A stretch of DNA of 64,000 nt from Holacanthus passer (lineage: Eukaryota; Chordata; Actinopteri; Pomacanthidae), in NCBI GenBank assembly GCA_025331565.1, contig JAFREQ010000011.1:14962001-15026000 (forward strand), given 5' to 3'. Of this stretch, positions 1 through 12,200 are shown one piece after another. The notes below the pieces were generated by a model. The model made no database searches and was not told where the DNA came from. It saw only the letters and a program-made list of their open reading frames with translations. The stretch's first letter is position 1. The number at the start of each line of letters is the position of its first letter. The position numbers and the translations under genes were made by a program.

Positions 1-792
1 TGCCATTAAGATAAGGAGGATTAGACCTGCCACATCGCTGTCCGAGCTGCTACAACCTGAGGGACAGGTGGAGAGTAAAAGACCCCATCTGGGAGGGTTT
101 GTTGTCACTTTGCCTGTCAGTGACAAAAAAAAGGACTGATTCATGTGCAGTCGATGGTTTAATAGGATGTAGTCTGGATTAAGAGGGATCAAAGCAGCGT
201 TTGTCACCATGAGCAACTCTGTCAGGAGAATGAACACCAGACAGCCAACATTTTTGTCAGTGTTGGATGGGTATTCACATCCATCACTTCAGTGAAAGTA
301 ATAAGACCACTGTGTAATCATACTTCAATCACGTTAAGGTCCAATAATAAAAATGTTCAGGTAACAGAAAAAAACACCCATATGAGTGTTATGTTATTGA
401 ATATTATAGAATTTGATTATTACTGATGCATTCATATGTAATTCGTATATGTTGTGATTGGTCGAGGTGGAGCTGTAACTGGTGTATAAACTGCTGGGTA
501 ATCTGCTCTATAACAATGCTTCAACTTTGAGTTCACCGCATGTTTTATATGTAAAACCTTCATTTGTAAAGCAATTCTAGCTGTTAAATAAATGTAGTGG
601 AGTAAAAAGTAAAATATTGCAGATTAAGTAGTTTGAAATTCAAAGCACAACTACCTCAAATTTAACATCACTGCAAACAGCCTCAATGATAAACATACAG
701 TTAAATCATTACCTCTTCCACATTGTCAATCAACCTGAACCCTATTATCTTTGTAAAGGTAGAATTTATGGCTGAGCTATTGTATTGGATAG

Positions 793-832
793 ATTTTAGA
801 GGTGTACCTAATAAAGTGGCCACGGAGTGTAA
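793..832. repeat. Fragment of a common fish interspersed repeat
   Basis: The segment reads AGGTGTACCTAATAAAGTGG followed by CCACGGAGTG. I recognise this as close to the terminal sequence of a dispersed DNA-transposon-like element frequent in teleost genomes. Only the end is visible, so the full element is lost or too diverged. The assignment rests on recall, not on a search. Confidence 0.5.
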
Positions 833-2091
833 GATTTAAGTACAGTGATGCTATTTGTATTGGTGACTGCTCATCAACTATTTGTCTGACTTTTAATTTC
901 AAGAAAGTTTTTTATAGTAGTGCTGTCTGTTCCAAACCAGAAAAAGTTATTACTTTTATAAGTTAATAAGTTATTACAGTTATTACTTTCAGATTATTTT
1001 GTCATTATCATTATCATTATGTCTACTATTCCAACAGCTTCAAGTCAATTGAGAGGAGGAAGCACAAGAAACATATAGTGAAAGTAGAACTGATGCTAAT
1101 ATGCACTTAACATTTTCTGCATCCATAGATTACTCCTTTTTTGAAAATGGCCTGTTTTTACTTCTTTTACAGAGAATTATGCTCGGCCACGCTCAGGCTT
1201 TGTCTGAGTAAGAGTGAGGATTGAAGGCGGCAGTGAAAATGTCCACACTGACCCAAGCAATCGCGCTGCGGTCGCCCGTATTTTTAACGTATTACACCTG
1301 GAAACGGTGATCTAATGGACGCTGATTTATGAGACGAGGACAGAGACCATGAGGTTTACTTCAGGTTCAGTTCCTCCGAGTTAGTCCTCATGGGACCTCA
1401 TATTGGGGCTTTTATGCCACTGCTGTGCTTAATGACCTGTGTGCTTCTCTGAGGCCTATTAAACACATGCAGTAAATCAAATCACAGCCTTTGTTTCGGG
1501 AGCTGAGCGGAGACAATGAATCTAACCGAATGCTGCAGAGCCGACAGAGAGTGTGTGAGGACAACTAAACGCTGTCATGTCAGACAGATGGACTGCCTCG
1601 GCAGCCATATGTGTCAAACAACAATCAATGCCTCTATTTCATCCTGCTGTCAGCGAACCATCCTTATATAACCAAGACTATCGCTTTGTGAATGTTTGTA
1701 AGAAGGGACAAGATAGTATCATCTCATCACAAGTCACAATAAATAAGCTTCCTGCTTGAAAATGGCTTTAAGCATTGCAATTAAAAACTCAAATATTCCG
1801 GGCTGGTTAAGCTCACGCTGACTGCTGCCCTAATCCGACGGTATTTAACATGGGACGTAATTAACAGGGAGAGGAGAATGTAAAGCAGTGATTACTACTA
1901 TTGTCAAGCTGTAAGCTCAAAAATTTTCAGGCAAAACCAAAAACAGTAGAAAAACAATTTGCTGATTAATGAATCTGGCTCCAAATGAGAACATTTTCAT
2001 ATCTGTGTCTGTTGGAACCAAAGAAAAGAACATTACCATTTGGTTCTATATTACGCAACCAGTAATTTTATATCATTTCCAGTGATGAGAC

Positions 2092-2117
2092 TTTTTTTTT
2101 TTTTTTTTTTTTTTTTT
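2092..2117. repeat. Poly-T tract
   Basis: An uninterrupted run of 26 T residues. It could be the reverse-strand tail of an old retroposon, but no body of such an element is recognisable next to it. Confidence 0.9.
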
Positions 2118-4429
2118 ACCAAAATACATAAAGTGACTTCCTCCAAAATCAACAACCTTCTCTCCTCTTTTTTTCTCTGAGAGTTTCCAAGCATTTCATT
2201 TTCTGCCACAGGCTTTTAGCAAAGTTGAGCAGCCTTTTCCATCAAATACCTACAGTAGCATTCATCAACAATAGCCTAATTAAAAAGCTTTCAAGCTTGT
2301 TTTTCGGATCCACTAATCACAGAGACAGTCCAGTATTTGCTTATGGCCTGTGTGAGAACAAACATACACTGTCTTACAGGAAATAACTCTCCAATAATCG
2401 AATTTGAGGCTCCATACTTTAACATAATTAGACTTACTCTTGCAAAGCCGAGGATATTTTCTGCACACAAGTATATAACATGCAATTACCAGACTTGAAA
2501 CCGCAGCAAAGTAAAGATTTGATGTTTGCAAACAGCTTGGTTTAAGTTAGGTAATGATCAGGACAAAATGAAGCAGAGCAACACATTAGCTGACAGAGCT
2601 GCAACACAGAGCAGGACGTGCAAACACAGCTGGCGGAAAGCAGAAGGTTGCGACTCCTGGAAATGTGAGAAAAATCTTACCAGCAACAGCATCGCTCTGA
2701 AAGGAAAGAGGGGTAGAAAGAAAACACTCACCCAAAAGCAACCAAGCCTTTAAAAGCACTGATGTTCATTTACTTTGGATGAAAGCTCAAATTAGCAGAA
2801 ATACATTAGTCAGAGCAGATGCTGCTCTGCAAGCAGGGAGGAAGATAAAGCAGCTTTCTTTTAGGACATTCACAAGCATAAATTTTACTTTAATTTCATG
2901 GCTCTTTGCAACAGTCACATGGGCAGATGTATGAGTCTCCTGTTTGCAGTGTACCTACCACCGTGCTCACGGGATGACTTCATAGTTCAGAGGAACAGAA
3001 AGAAGAAACATTTTTATGCCTGATTAGATGTTCTCTCTTGGCCTTTTCTGATTTCCATGAGTAAGAAATACATCCGCATACTTCCCTGCAGGAATAACAT
3101 GTAGACCTGAACCAGTGACTGGAGACAGTGCCCACATGTGACCAGTACGCCTTACATTAGATTATGAATAAATCAAATCATGAAGAGTGAGGAATATGAT
3201 GCATGGCATCATGGAAACTTTATTTTTAGCTGCTGGATTATTAAAAGTCATGATCCTTTTCAGTATATTTTTGCATGATGTTTTCAAGATATAAAATAAA
3301 AGAAATGGCTAAAAACTCAAAAAGAGCAATATTTTTGGTTAAGTACAGTGTTCCCCCATCCACTTGAATATTTACTCCATAACCTTAAATAAGTGCACTT
3401 ATGTGTGATTGAACATCAAATTCAAGACTCACGATTATATTGCACTTAATGCAAAATACTTAACACAGTGACTATATGAGAGGGAGCATCCTCTCTGCTA
3501 AATAAAATCTATGAATAAATTATTAACTCAGTTGCAAACCTTGACTTCCAACTGTGTTGCCCTCCATCAGCCATGTTGTTAAATGACTGCAAGCCTCTTC
3601 ACTTCTCCTCTTCAGCTGAAGTGATGCTGCACGTGAGCAATGCAAGCAATCTGTAACATATTAGAGCATCTTAAATGCTGCTCTATTTTGGTTTTGATCC
3701 ACTAAATTTGTTTACTCCCATCTTGTCACGGGCAGCAACAGCACCTGAGCGGCTGGGAGTGTGCGAACATCAGCCGAACACCCCCACTTTCTTTTTATTA
3801 TCAGCTAATTAGTGTGGTTAATCAGGCTGATAATGAGCCCGGGCACGGTGCCATTTCAATCTGACACCAGGCCAGGGTTCAGATCCCCACCAAGCATCTG
3901 AGCATCTGAGATCTCCCTGAAGACAAGTCTTTCAGGGACGCGAGAGGAGGAGAGAGGGCAGCAGCAGTGAGCGGTGTTTGTTTCGATGATAGCTGGAGGG
4001 GATAAATCCACACCTTTATGGCTGATGATAAAAAAAACAGCTAAAAGAGGTTTAGAAAGTCTGTATCACTAGATTATGTCTGCAGAGCGATTTAAGATCG
4101 TGTTTGTCTTATCTCCCTGCCAGCTTTTCAGATTTCCTTTACCTTTACCCACTCAGCAGCTGTGGACACTCCACAGTGAGAAAAAGAAATTGATGCTCAC
4201 ACATGTAACACATCCGGTTGACCCCTCAGACAGACACATGTCATAACCCACCTCAACCCTTCGTAACACACGTGTCCCCTACTTTTTTTTTTCTTCTTAT
4301 CACAGCACTCTAATGGAAAACAATCCAGTACTATCACCTCCCATCTGCCTCCCCTCCCTCCCTCACTCTCCCTCCCTCCATCTCTCGCCCTCGCTCTCTC
4401 TCTGCTGCCTCACTCATTCCCTGAGCAGC

Positions 4430-4577
4430 ACACTGAACTGGATAACGTCTCCTTCAGCCCGCAGCACAGACTCATTTCTCTACACACCAGCTCTGAGTGG
4501 ATGCTCAGCAGGGGTGTTTGAGATATTAGCCCGCTGTGGGGGAACGGCTCAGGGACTTCTACCATCCACATAAAAAG
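4430..4577 (+). other. Candidate 5' untranslated exon of mmel1
   Basis: A stretch ends in AAAAAG followed by a strong donor (gtaagcc) at 4578. A pyrimidine-rich tract (about 4340-4410) lies just upstream. The next plausible acceptor in the same orientation before a coding start is cccacag at about 9190-9196, immediately ahead of the mmel1 start codon. Splicing would give a short untranslated leader. Nothing coding is gained, so this is inference only. The competing model is a TATA-driven start near 9160. Confidence 0.3.
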
Positions 4578-6587
4578 GTAAGCCTTCAGATCCTTTAGAC
4601 TCGATTCCTGTTTGCTGTCAAGTACCAAAGTGAAGGTGGTTAAAGTTAAAACCACCTGAGACTGCAGCCTTTAGCAGCCGTGTCAGATTCTCAGCAGTCC
4701 CAGGACACATTTATCAAAAAGTGCACGACTTCACGAGGACGTATTCTATGATTTTGAGCTGTGTGGATATTTTTACATGTGATAAATAAATGCTGCTGCC
4801 ATTATCATAGGCTTGCAGGTACACGGCGAAGCAAATAACACTGAACAAGAGAAAGTGCAGATTGTTGGCAGCCTGACCTGCGAGTTAATCCTTGTTTTGT
4901 TTGGAACTCTAAGTTTAGAGAAGAACAGTACCAGTCACTGAACACAGCTGCATGTAATCTTAATGTGCTTAAAACAAGGAGACCTAAAAACATTTAGTAC
5001 AGATTAGTCTCACTTTCACAGAAGGGATTTTATTTGTGACACAGTGAACCTCTGACCTGTTAGATTACACCACGTCACTGCTTTGTTAAAACTTTATTTC
5101 ACGCTTAACATAATATGCTTACTTGTATATGCTCAAGTCAAAAGGTGTTGGGGAAAGGAAATTGTTATTTAAGGTCGCTGAGTCAGTCGCTCTAGAGATG
5201 CTCAGTGCATGAATGAACACATTTTTAGCACCAAATCCTCGAGCTGAACTCTGTACTGAATCATCAGTGTCACCGACTGAATCAGGAGCTTTTTGCATTC
5301 ATGCTCCTGTCACTGATGAATGAGAGCGACATTGTGCCTTCTTCATCAATCTGCCCCTTTGACTCGTTCCTCATCACCTGTGTACCTACAGTTCATGCGC
5401 ACAAGTCAAAAGCTAGATTTCTTGCGTTCACATGATGTTCTACAGATGTCGGTTCCCCCAAGTTGGGATGGAGTTGAGCAAAAAAGCTTTTAAATGCTCC
5501 CTTCTCCAGGAACACAGAAGAATTTGAAATTGTCAGAGCTGATTGCTGCTGGAAAATAGTAATTTTGGTCAATGTGTTTGCTTTGAAATTTTTGAAATGA
5601 CCAATTTATGCATCATAACTTGATATTCTTGATATTGTCTATTTGCAGCATGTGACAGCTGCCTTAGTCTGCTTATGTTGTTTGTATGTATTGTTGTTTT
5701 AATGCTGCCCTCTTGGCCAGACCTGTAGCTGGTTGGACACATCATCTGCAGAGGCCACACTGGTGTGCAGGCATAAAGCCGAAAAATGTTGTGTAACTGC
5801 AGGAGAAGCACATTTCCTTTGTCAGTGCAGCTTCTTGTTCTGATGCTGGCTGTCTGTCTGAGTTGGTAGGAACACAAATACACGTGTGGGGTTGACTGTG
5901 AGCTCGCCCTCACGGCAATGAGACGCAGAGACTTGCTTTTTTGGCCCTGGATGCTGACTGTCGGCGACACAGAAGCTCTCTGAAACACCTGGTTGGTGGA
6001 TCTCTGCAGGACAACCTGCAAACTTCTCAGGAGAGAAAAGTAGTTTTATGGGAAAAACAATATATTGGAAATTTATTGGTACCAATGTGTAATAGATGTG
6101 TCAGTTAAAAGAGTTTAAAACAAATTCAAACTATTGTGTGCAATCCATGAAACATAATCCTAAACTCTTGTGCAGAACTGACTCATTCATTCGTGCTGCC
6201 TTCAACTTTACTGTCAAGCAGTTCGATTTTACAAAGTCAGCATACGGCCTCACCTTCATCCACGATTTGTCCATCTATAGTGTTGAATATTTCATCACAT
6301 TGGTTCTCAGATTTTGTGGGGTTGTGTGTCATGATTATCCGCTCAGCACTTTTCACAACTTTCACTGTTTTTTTTCCATTTGGTGTTACCAAAGAGAAAA
6401 ACAATGGCCTCATTTACTGAAAGGGAATCAGTGCAAGCAGTGAGTTTAAGTATTTCTTTTCCCACATTCGAATGGTGGTTGAGATTTTGAATTAAAAGTG
6501 ACAGCCCTAATGTGTAATTATAATTCAGCTACAAAGCTTCAAAGTTATACAAAGTTAATAATAAAAGTTAGTAATAATGCTAATAAT

Positions 6588-6770
6588 GATAATAATAATA
6601 ATAATAATAGTATATTTTATTTATGTAGTTCAAAGCAAGGTTACAGAGTGCTTTACAAAAAGTCAAGATAAAAATATGTAAAAGGGCAAAACAAAAAATT
6701 AAAACAAAGAGCATCATCCAAAAAATGCAGTAAAGGACAGTGGTAATGAGACAGGATTGATTTTTGGAGA
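6588..6770. repeat. AAT repeat followed by an interspersed repeat fragment
   Basis: An (AAT)n run at about 6588-6608 leads into TTTATTTATGTAGTTCAAAG and then TTACAGAGTGCTTTACAAAA. This wording matches a dispersed element I know from many fish introns and intergenic regions (a TTTATTTATATAGCGC-like start and a GTGCTTTACA core). Family name not determined. Confidence 0.5.
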
Positions 6771-7809
6771 CAAATTTTTTTCTTTATATTTCATGTATGT
6801 AGGACTACCATTATTATGACAGACATGAATGTCATCATAATGGTATAAATAAAGGCAAGAAATAAAATTAACATTGACGTGCTACATGTGCTGATTATTG
6901 ACAGTCTGCTTCATTATTTTAACTGCTTTTCAGCACTATGCAAACATTTAGCCAGATTCTGATTAGTTTTACCTTGAATAATAATTCTAATGTGCCCAAT
7001 GGAATTTAAAGGCTGTTGAGTCTGATCTATTGCTCTGATTATAAAAATCCTTTTGTAAAGCCATTTCACCGAGACTTAAAAATGTAAGATGTTATTTTTT
7101 ACCCTTATTGATCAATTTTGTCCTTTTGATGTATTGAAATGGAATTGAGCCAAGGACATTATGTGAATGGGTTTTCTGGTTGTTTTTAATGAATAATGAA
7201 ATGCATGTGACTAAAGGTATTTGTACTAAAATACAACATCTACCTATTCGGAAAGCAGGGAGACATTAAACAGAAATGCAGCAGAGCTATCTGAGGTCAT
7301 AAAGAGGTAAATAACTCTTCCTATCGGACAACAAATCTTGTACTGACACAGTAGACTGCACATTATTGCGCAGTCTTCCATAAAGTGAGGTCTGTCTTTA
7401 ATGCAGTATCACAGGATTCTGCCTCGGAGATTGTTTCTGTGCAGTCTGATACTGAGGATGTCAGTGCAGCTCTAACAAGCCCCTGCCTGCTCTTCATCAC
7501 TGTAGTGCCAGATATGTGCCCATGAGTATTCATCAGGAAGGGCTAATGGGGCACAGCAGTGTGAACCTCTGATTTACAGCCCGTCCCCTGTCAGGCCTAA
7601 TGATAGGGCAATGGGGCTGGTTATGGAGAAACAGGTGCTGCGGAGTGAATAGATGCGAAGCAATGCTGCTGAAAGCCACGGGTGATTGTCGTTTTGTCCC
7701 CTGCACAAATGCTCATTTGCAATATTGTGTTCACACGTACATAATTATTGTGCATAGAAATTAGCTCTCTGGAAGTAGGCTTATGGCTAGAGGTCTGGTG
7801 TTTGTGTGC

Positions 7810-7811
<2 letters not shown>

Positions 7812-7842
<31 letters not shown>
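7812..7842. repeat. (GT)n microsatellite
   Basis: About 15 uninterrupted GT dinucleotides. Such tracts are typical of fish intergenic DNA. The short open frame across it on the other strand is only repeat. Confidence 0.95.
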
Positions 7843-7843
<1 letters not shown>

Positions 7844-9127
7844 CGGGTAAGATAGGGAGGAGGGAGATATTTCAAACAAAGTAAATGAAAGTAAGTTTAA
7901 TGGTTAATTTACTGCTCCCCGAATTGTTTCCCCGAATAAATGTCACATTCAATATACACAACGACTCTCTATCCTGGACTTTATTAACAACAGATGGAGC
8001 TCAGTGATAAAGTGAGAAATAACGTCCTAAATGAAGTAAATATATTGAGTATGGTCAGGTTAATAAAGAGGTGGACTGCGCCCTGGGGAGCCAGCATTAT
8101 TATAACAAACTAATCAGTTTAACAACCCAAGGCATCATGTGGCATTAGAGCTGGGCCATATGGACAAAATGAAATGCTACCGGGAGAGCTTTTTCTGCTA
8201 TTTCTGAATTCAGTTTAACTTTAATGTCTCTTTCAAATACAGAATGACATTTTGATTAGTTTTGCAGCACAGCTTGATGATGTTAGAACCAGATTTATGG
8301 GCAACAGATAACAAAATGAGGACAAATACACAGATATATATAAACAGCATCGTCCTATACAACACGGGTCTCCTAGCAGTTCGAAAAAAAGTTTGTCTTC
8401 AGTGCTCTTAGTGTTAATGTACGTGACTTAGTCAGTATAATACTCAGAGGTATTTTGTATTTCCAGCCTTCATAATACAAAGATGTGGACTTTATAGTTG
8501 TGGATCGCAAACGATTAAAATAAAGCAGTGATGACTGGTGGCCCCTCATCACAGGTGGTTTAATTTAAAGGGCTTTGATGGGACTGAAGAGACATGGCAA
8601 TAGCAAAAAATAAATATATATACATATCATTTATTTCTTGTCCCTTAATCACCCTGTGACGCTTCAAAATAGTCATTGGACCTCTTTTTTCCAGCCCCAA
8701 CCAATGACTTCTAGTGACCTTTTTAAAAAAAAAAAAAAAAAGAGCAGCAAAGCAAGACAAAGCATGTGTTGTGTTCCTGAACGCAGCTTTTCTTTTCCTG
8801 AAAGTGCGACAGTGTTGACGATAAATAAATATTTCATTTTTGGTGAGCTGAGAAAGGAACCACTAAAAGGCCAAAATTGTGGATTGAACAGGCTCAAAAA
8901 ATAGTAACATCAAGGCTATAAAAATTAAATCCAGGTTGAAATGTTTTCCATCACTTTAGAAAAGAATAACATGCAGAGTGACAAACTGCTTTCATGCAAC
9001 GAGACCCACAGTTTCACAACTCCTGTCAGTGAAGTTGTTGTAGGTGTTCAGCAGTTGAAGCTCACTCACTGCAGGTCAGCTGGCACAGTTTACCGATGGA
9101 TCACTGCACAGCCCACACACACACACA

Positions 9128-9133
9128 TATAAA
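9128..9133 (+). promoter_or_regulatory. TATA box candidate upstream of mmel1
   Basis: TATAAA lies 84 bases before the mmel1 start codon, inside a CA-repeat context (about 9113-9145). A start about 30 bases downstream would give a leader of roughly 55 nt with no intron. The CA-rich surroundings weaken the case, since TATA-like words arise easily there. Confidence 0.35.
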
Positions 9134-9216
9134 CACACACACACTGGTAGCTCTCTGCCTGGACCATCCCACACTCCAACGGTGTCTTTCCCACAGAGCC
9201 GGCAGTCAGGAGGAAT

Positions 9217-12200
9217 ATGGGCAAATCCGAAAGCCAAATGGATATCATGGAGAAATCAAGTAAACCTGGAAAGCGTCGTTGGACCGTCGCAGAAATCGGT
9301 CTGTCCGTGCTGCTGCTGTTGGCCAGCTGCGCCTTGGCCGGGCTGGTAGTGCTCTACACATCGGTGGTGAAAGGTAATGGCTCTGTCAGGCTCACTGTGG
9401 AAAGATCCAGATATTACAGGTGGCAGCAGTAACGAAGAGTGTCTCCCTGCAAACTGACATAGAAAATGATCCTGACCCTAGAAAATGCTCTCCGATATGA
9501 CCATGAAATGCTTTGTGCAGTATTGATGCACATCTGTCATCGGTTAACCTTTTCAGAGATTTTTAAAGGTTACACAAAAATAAGCAAAGTAAGGGTTTTG
9601 CCTTGTAATACCATATATACACTACAGACACTGTGGCCTAACCTTTAAGAAGGGAACTGCAACTCCAGGAGCTTTTCTTTGGAAGAATAAATGATCTTTT
9701 GTGGACTTGCAAACACAAATACAACTCTGCATGAGACTTGATTGTATTTTCTCTTGTTTAAATGTTGCCAGTCAATAAAAAATTATTGCACTTATCGTTA
9801 CAATTTTGTGTCTAATGTTGTCTAAAATCTGTTTCCTCCAACCAATTCAGAGCAATCTAACAGGTCGAGTGTGTCAAGGAGCTCAACAGGTGAGTGTTGC
9901 TTTGTCGCTTCAAGCCTCTAAACTGAACAGAGGACACACTGTGGGATAAGTGGGCATGTGTCATATTGGAGTCTGCACCTCTGATAGTCACTGTAATGCT
10001 GTAATTCCCTTTAGTGCCTGATCAGCAGTGCCACACAAAAGTGAAAGAACAGAGTCACTGCTGACATAGACATTGCCCCTCTCACACACACACATGCACA
10101 CACACACACATGTTTGCTTCACTATCCCCATGGGGACACTCCATTGACATAATGCATTCCCTAGTCCTTACCCTAACCTTAACCATCACAACTGAATGCC
10201 TAAACCCTGACATTAATCTAATTGTAACCCCAAAACCAAGTCTTAACCATCAAAAAGTAGTGTGGACCAATGGGGACCTCAATTTTGCCCCCACGGTGAC
10301 ATGACACACCCATGGGTTGGTGTGTGGTCAGATTAAAGTTCCCACTGGGATATAAAAACAAAAAAAACACACACGTGCATGCACACACACACACACACTA
10401 TGCCATGGATAGGCTGTTTAGAATTAGCACTATATTTCACCTTTAACATCCTCCTTTTCTCAGTGGGTGTGCAAATGTCAAATAGTGGACATGCTTTCTC
10501 ATAAATGTTGACACTGATCGTTCCAGGCCAGCTGTTTCGCTCCAGCCCCAACAGTGTGTGCACAACTGCAGACTGTGTTACTGCAGGTGAGGGGAACGGT
10601 TTTTTCTTTGCTCTCCTGCTGTTTCATGCTACAAACAAAGTCACCCCCCTGTAAAAAAAAGCACATGTGAATCTTCACCATTCCTGTCCCTCTGCCTCTC
10701 TTTCTCCGCTTGTCTCTGTAATTCCTTAAAGCTGCCCGGCTCTTGCAGAACATGGACAAGTCTGTGAAGCCTTGTGATAATTTCTACCAGTACGCCTGCG
10801 GGGGTTGGCTGGAGAGACATGTCATACCGGAGACAAGCTCCCGTCACAGCGTCTTTGACATTCTGAGGGACAAGCTGGAGATTGTCCTCAAAGGTCAGCT
10901 TATTCTTTAGTGGTCAGTGGGCTGCAGCATTCAGATCTCTGCGTGGGTTTCATTCAGAGAGAAAATGTCTGCGTGTGTTTTGTTGTTGCAGGTGTTCTTG
11001 AGATGGAGAACGAACAGGAAAGAGATGCGGTCAAGAAGGCCAAAGTCCTCTACAGCTCCTGCATGAATGAGAGTAAGGCTTTCTTTACACAGTCTGAACA
11101 TGTTTTACTTCTAAAAGAAGGCAAAAAAACCCCATAATGCATGTTTCTGGAGCTCTTGATCATATGAAATGATCTTCCTCAGCTAGGGTTTCTGCAGGGC
11201 TCAAGTTAAGATTTAAGATCTTTGTAAGACCTCATCAAATGCAATTTAATACATCCTTAATGATCAGGATGGTCATGAATGAAAGTATGATGGAGAACCA
11301 GTAGAGACAATGTAGCCTTGAATTATTTATCATACCACATCTATTCACTACTTATAGCAGGATCTAACAATAATTTCTAATGATATAATTAATTTTATTA
11401 ATGCAGCCTGGGCATGGAGAACCGCCACACAATGGATGGATGGATTAACCAATTCAATATTAATATTCATTTAAGTTCACTGTAGCTGTAACAGTAGAGA
11501 CAGAGCTCGTTACAGGTCTGATGGTGCCGAATGAAACTCCACAAAAAGGACTGAAGAGCCTCCTGCAGCACAATCCACTGTTTAAACAATCCCACTTATA
11601 GTTTATAGGTGTATAAAATCACCCGACAGCCCACAACTGATTATAAAAACATTCATAACTAAACATTTAGGACTAAATTTACTGCCTACAGTAGGACAGA
11701 GACATAATTAAGACTTTCGTAAAGTGAATGTAAGACTTTACCTTCTAAGGTCTTTTTTTGAGGAAACCCTGCTCAGCAGATGTGGCTGCCCACTTTTCAT
11801 TAAAATGTTGCTGTTCAAACTTCCATTTTTCTGAACCCTTTAATGGCTTTCTCAACCTTGTTGTCTTAAAAGTTGAGATTGCTGTTTCCAAGATTCAGAA
11901 AAAAAATTAACCTTCGGTCTTAATAAGCCGTGTTGTCTTACAGAATGAATGGCGGAGAGGCTACAGTGTTGTTATGTTTTATAAGCTGTGGTATTTCACC
12001 TGCAGGTCTCATCGAGCAGCGTGACTCTCAGCCCCTCCTGAAGCTCATCAACAGTATCGGAGACTGGCCCGTGGCGTCAGATGACTGGAACACCACTATG
12101 GGTAGAAATACCCCGGAACCACACTCTGAATAATGTTTACAGTTTGCTCCGTACACATGTGCACACACAATACATCCATGCAAAGAAAGCACTCACGTTC

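Larger units (their letters stand above)
1..4312. other. Intergenic, no supportable gene
   Basis: I see no coding exon here: the open frames are short, on both strands, and lack splice-consistent continuation or recognisable protein. The stretch is AT-rich and holds a poly-T run (2092-2117) and a short fragment of a dispersed repeat near 793-832. It may contain upstream regulatory DNA for mmel1, but nothing in the sequence proves that. Confidence 0.6.
4578..9120. other. Non-coding interval upstream of mmel1
   Basis: No coding exon is recognisable. The region holds a fish-type repeat fragment around 6588-6770, a GT microsatellite at 7812-7842 and a poly-A run at 8704-8721. The longest open frames (for example 5569-6021 on the minus strand) give compositionally odd peptides with no family resemblance. 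If the 5' exon at 4430-4577 is real, this is the first intron of mmel1. Confidence 0.55.

Noticed and set aside
5569..6021. 150-codon open frame on the minus strand
   Set aside because: No family resemblance, no conserved motif, odd composition, and no splice-consistent partner exon.
10110..10304. Possible interstitial telomere repeat or small gene
   Set aside because: CCCTAACC-like words are irregular and bounded by repeat ends, so it is an interspersed element in an intron.
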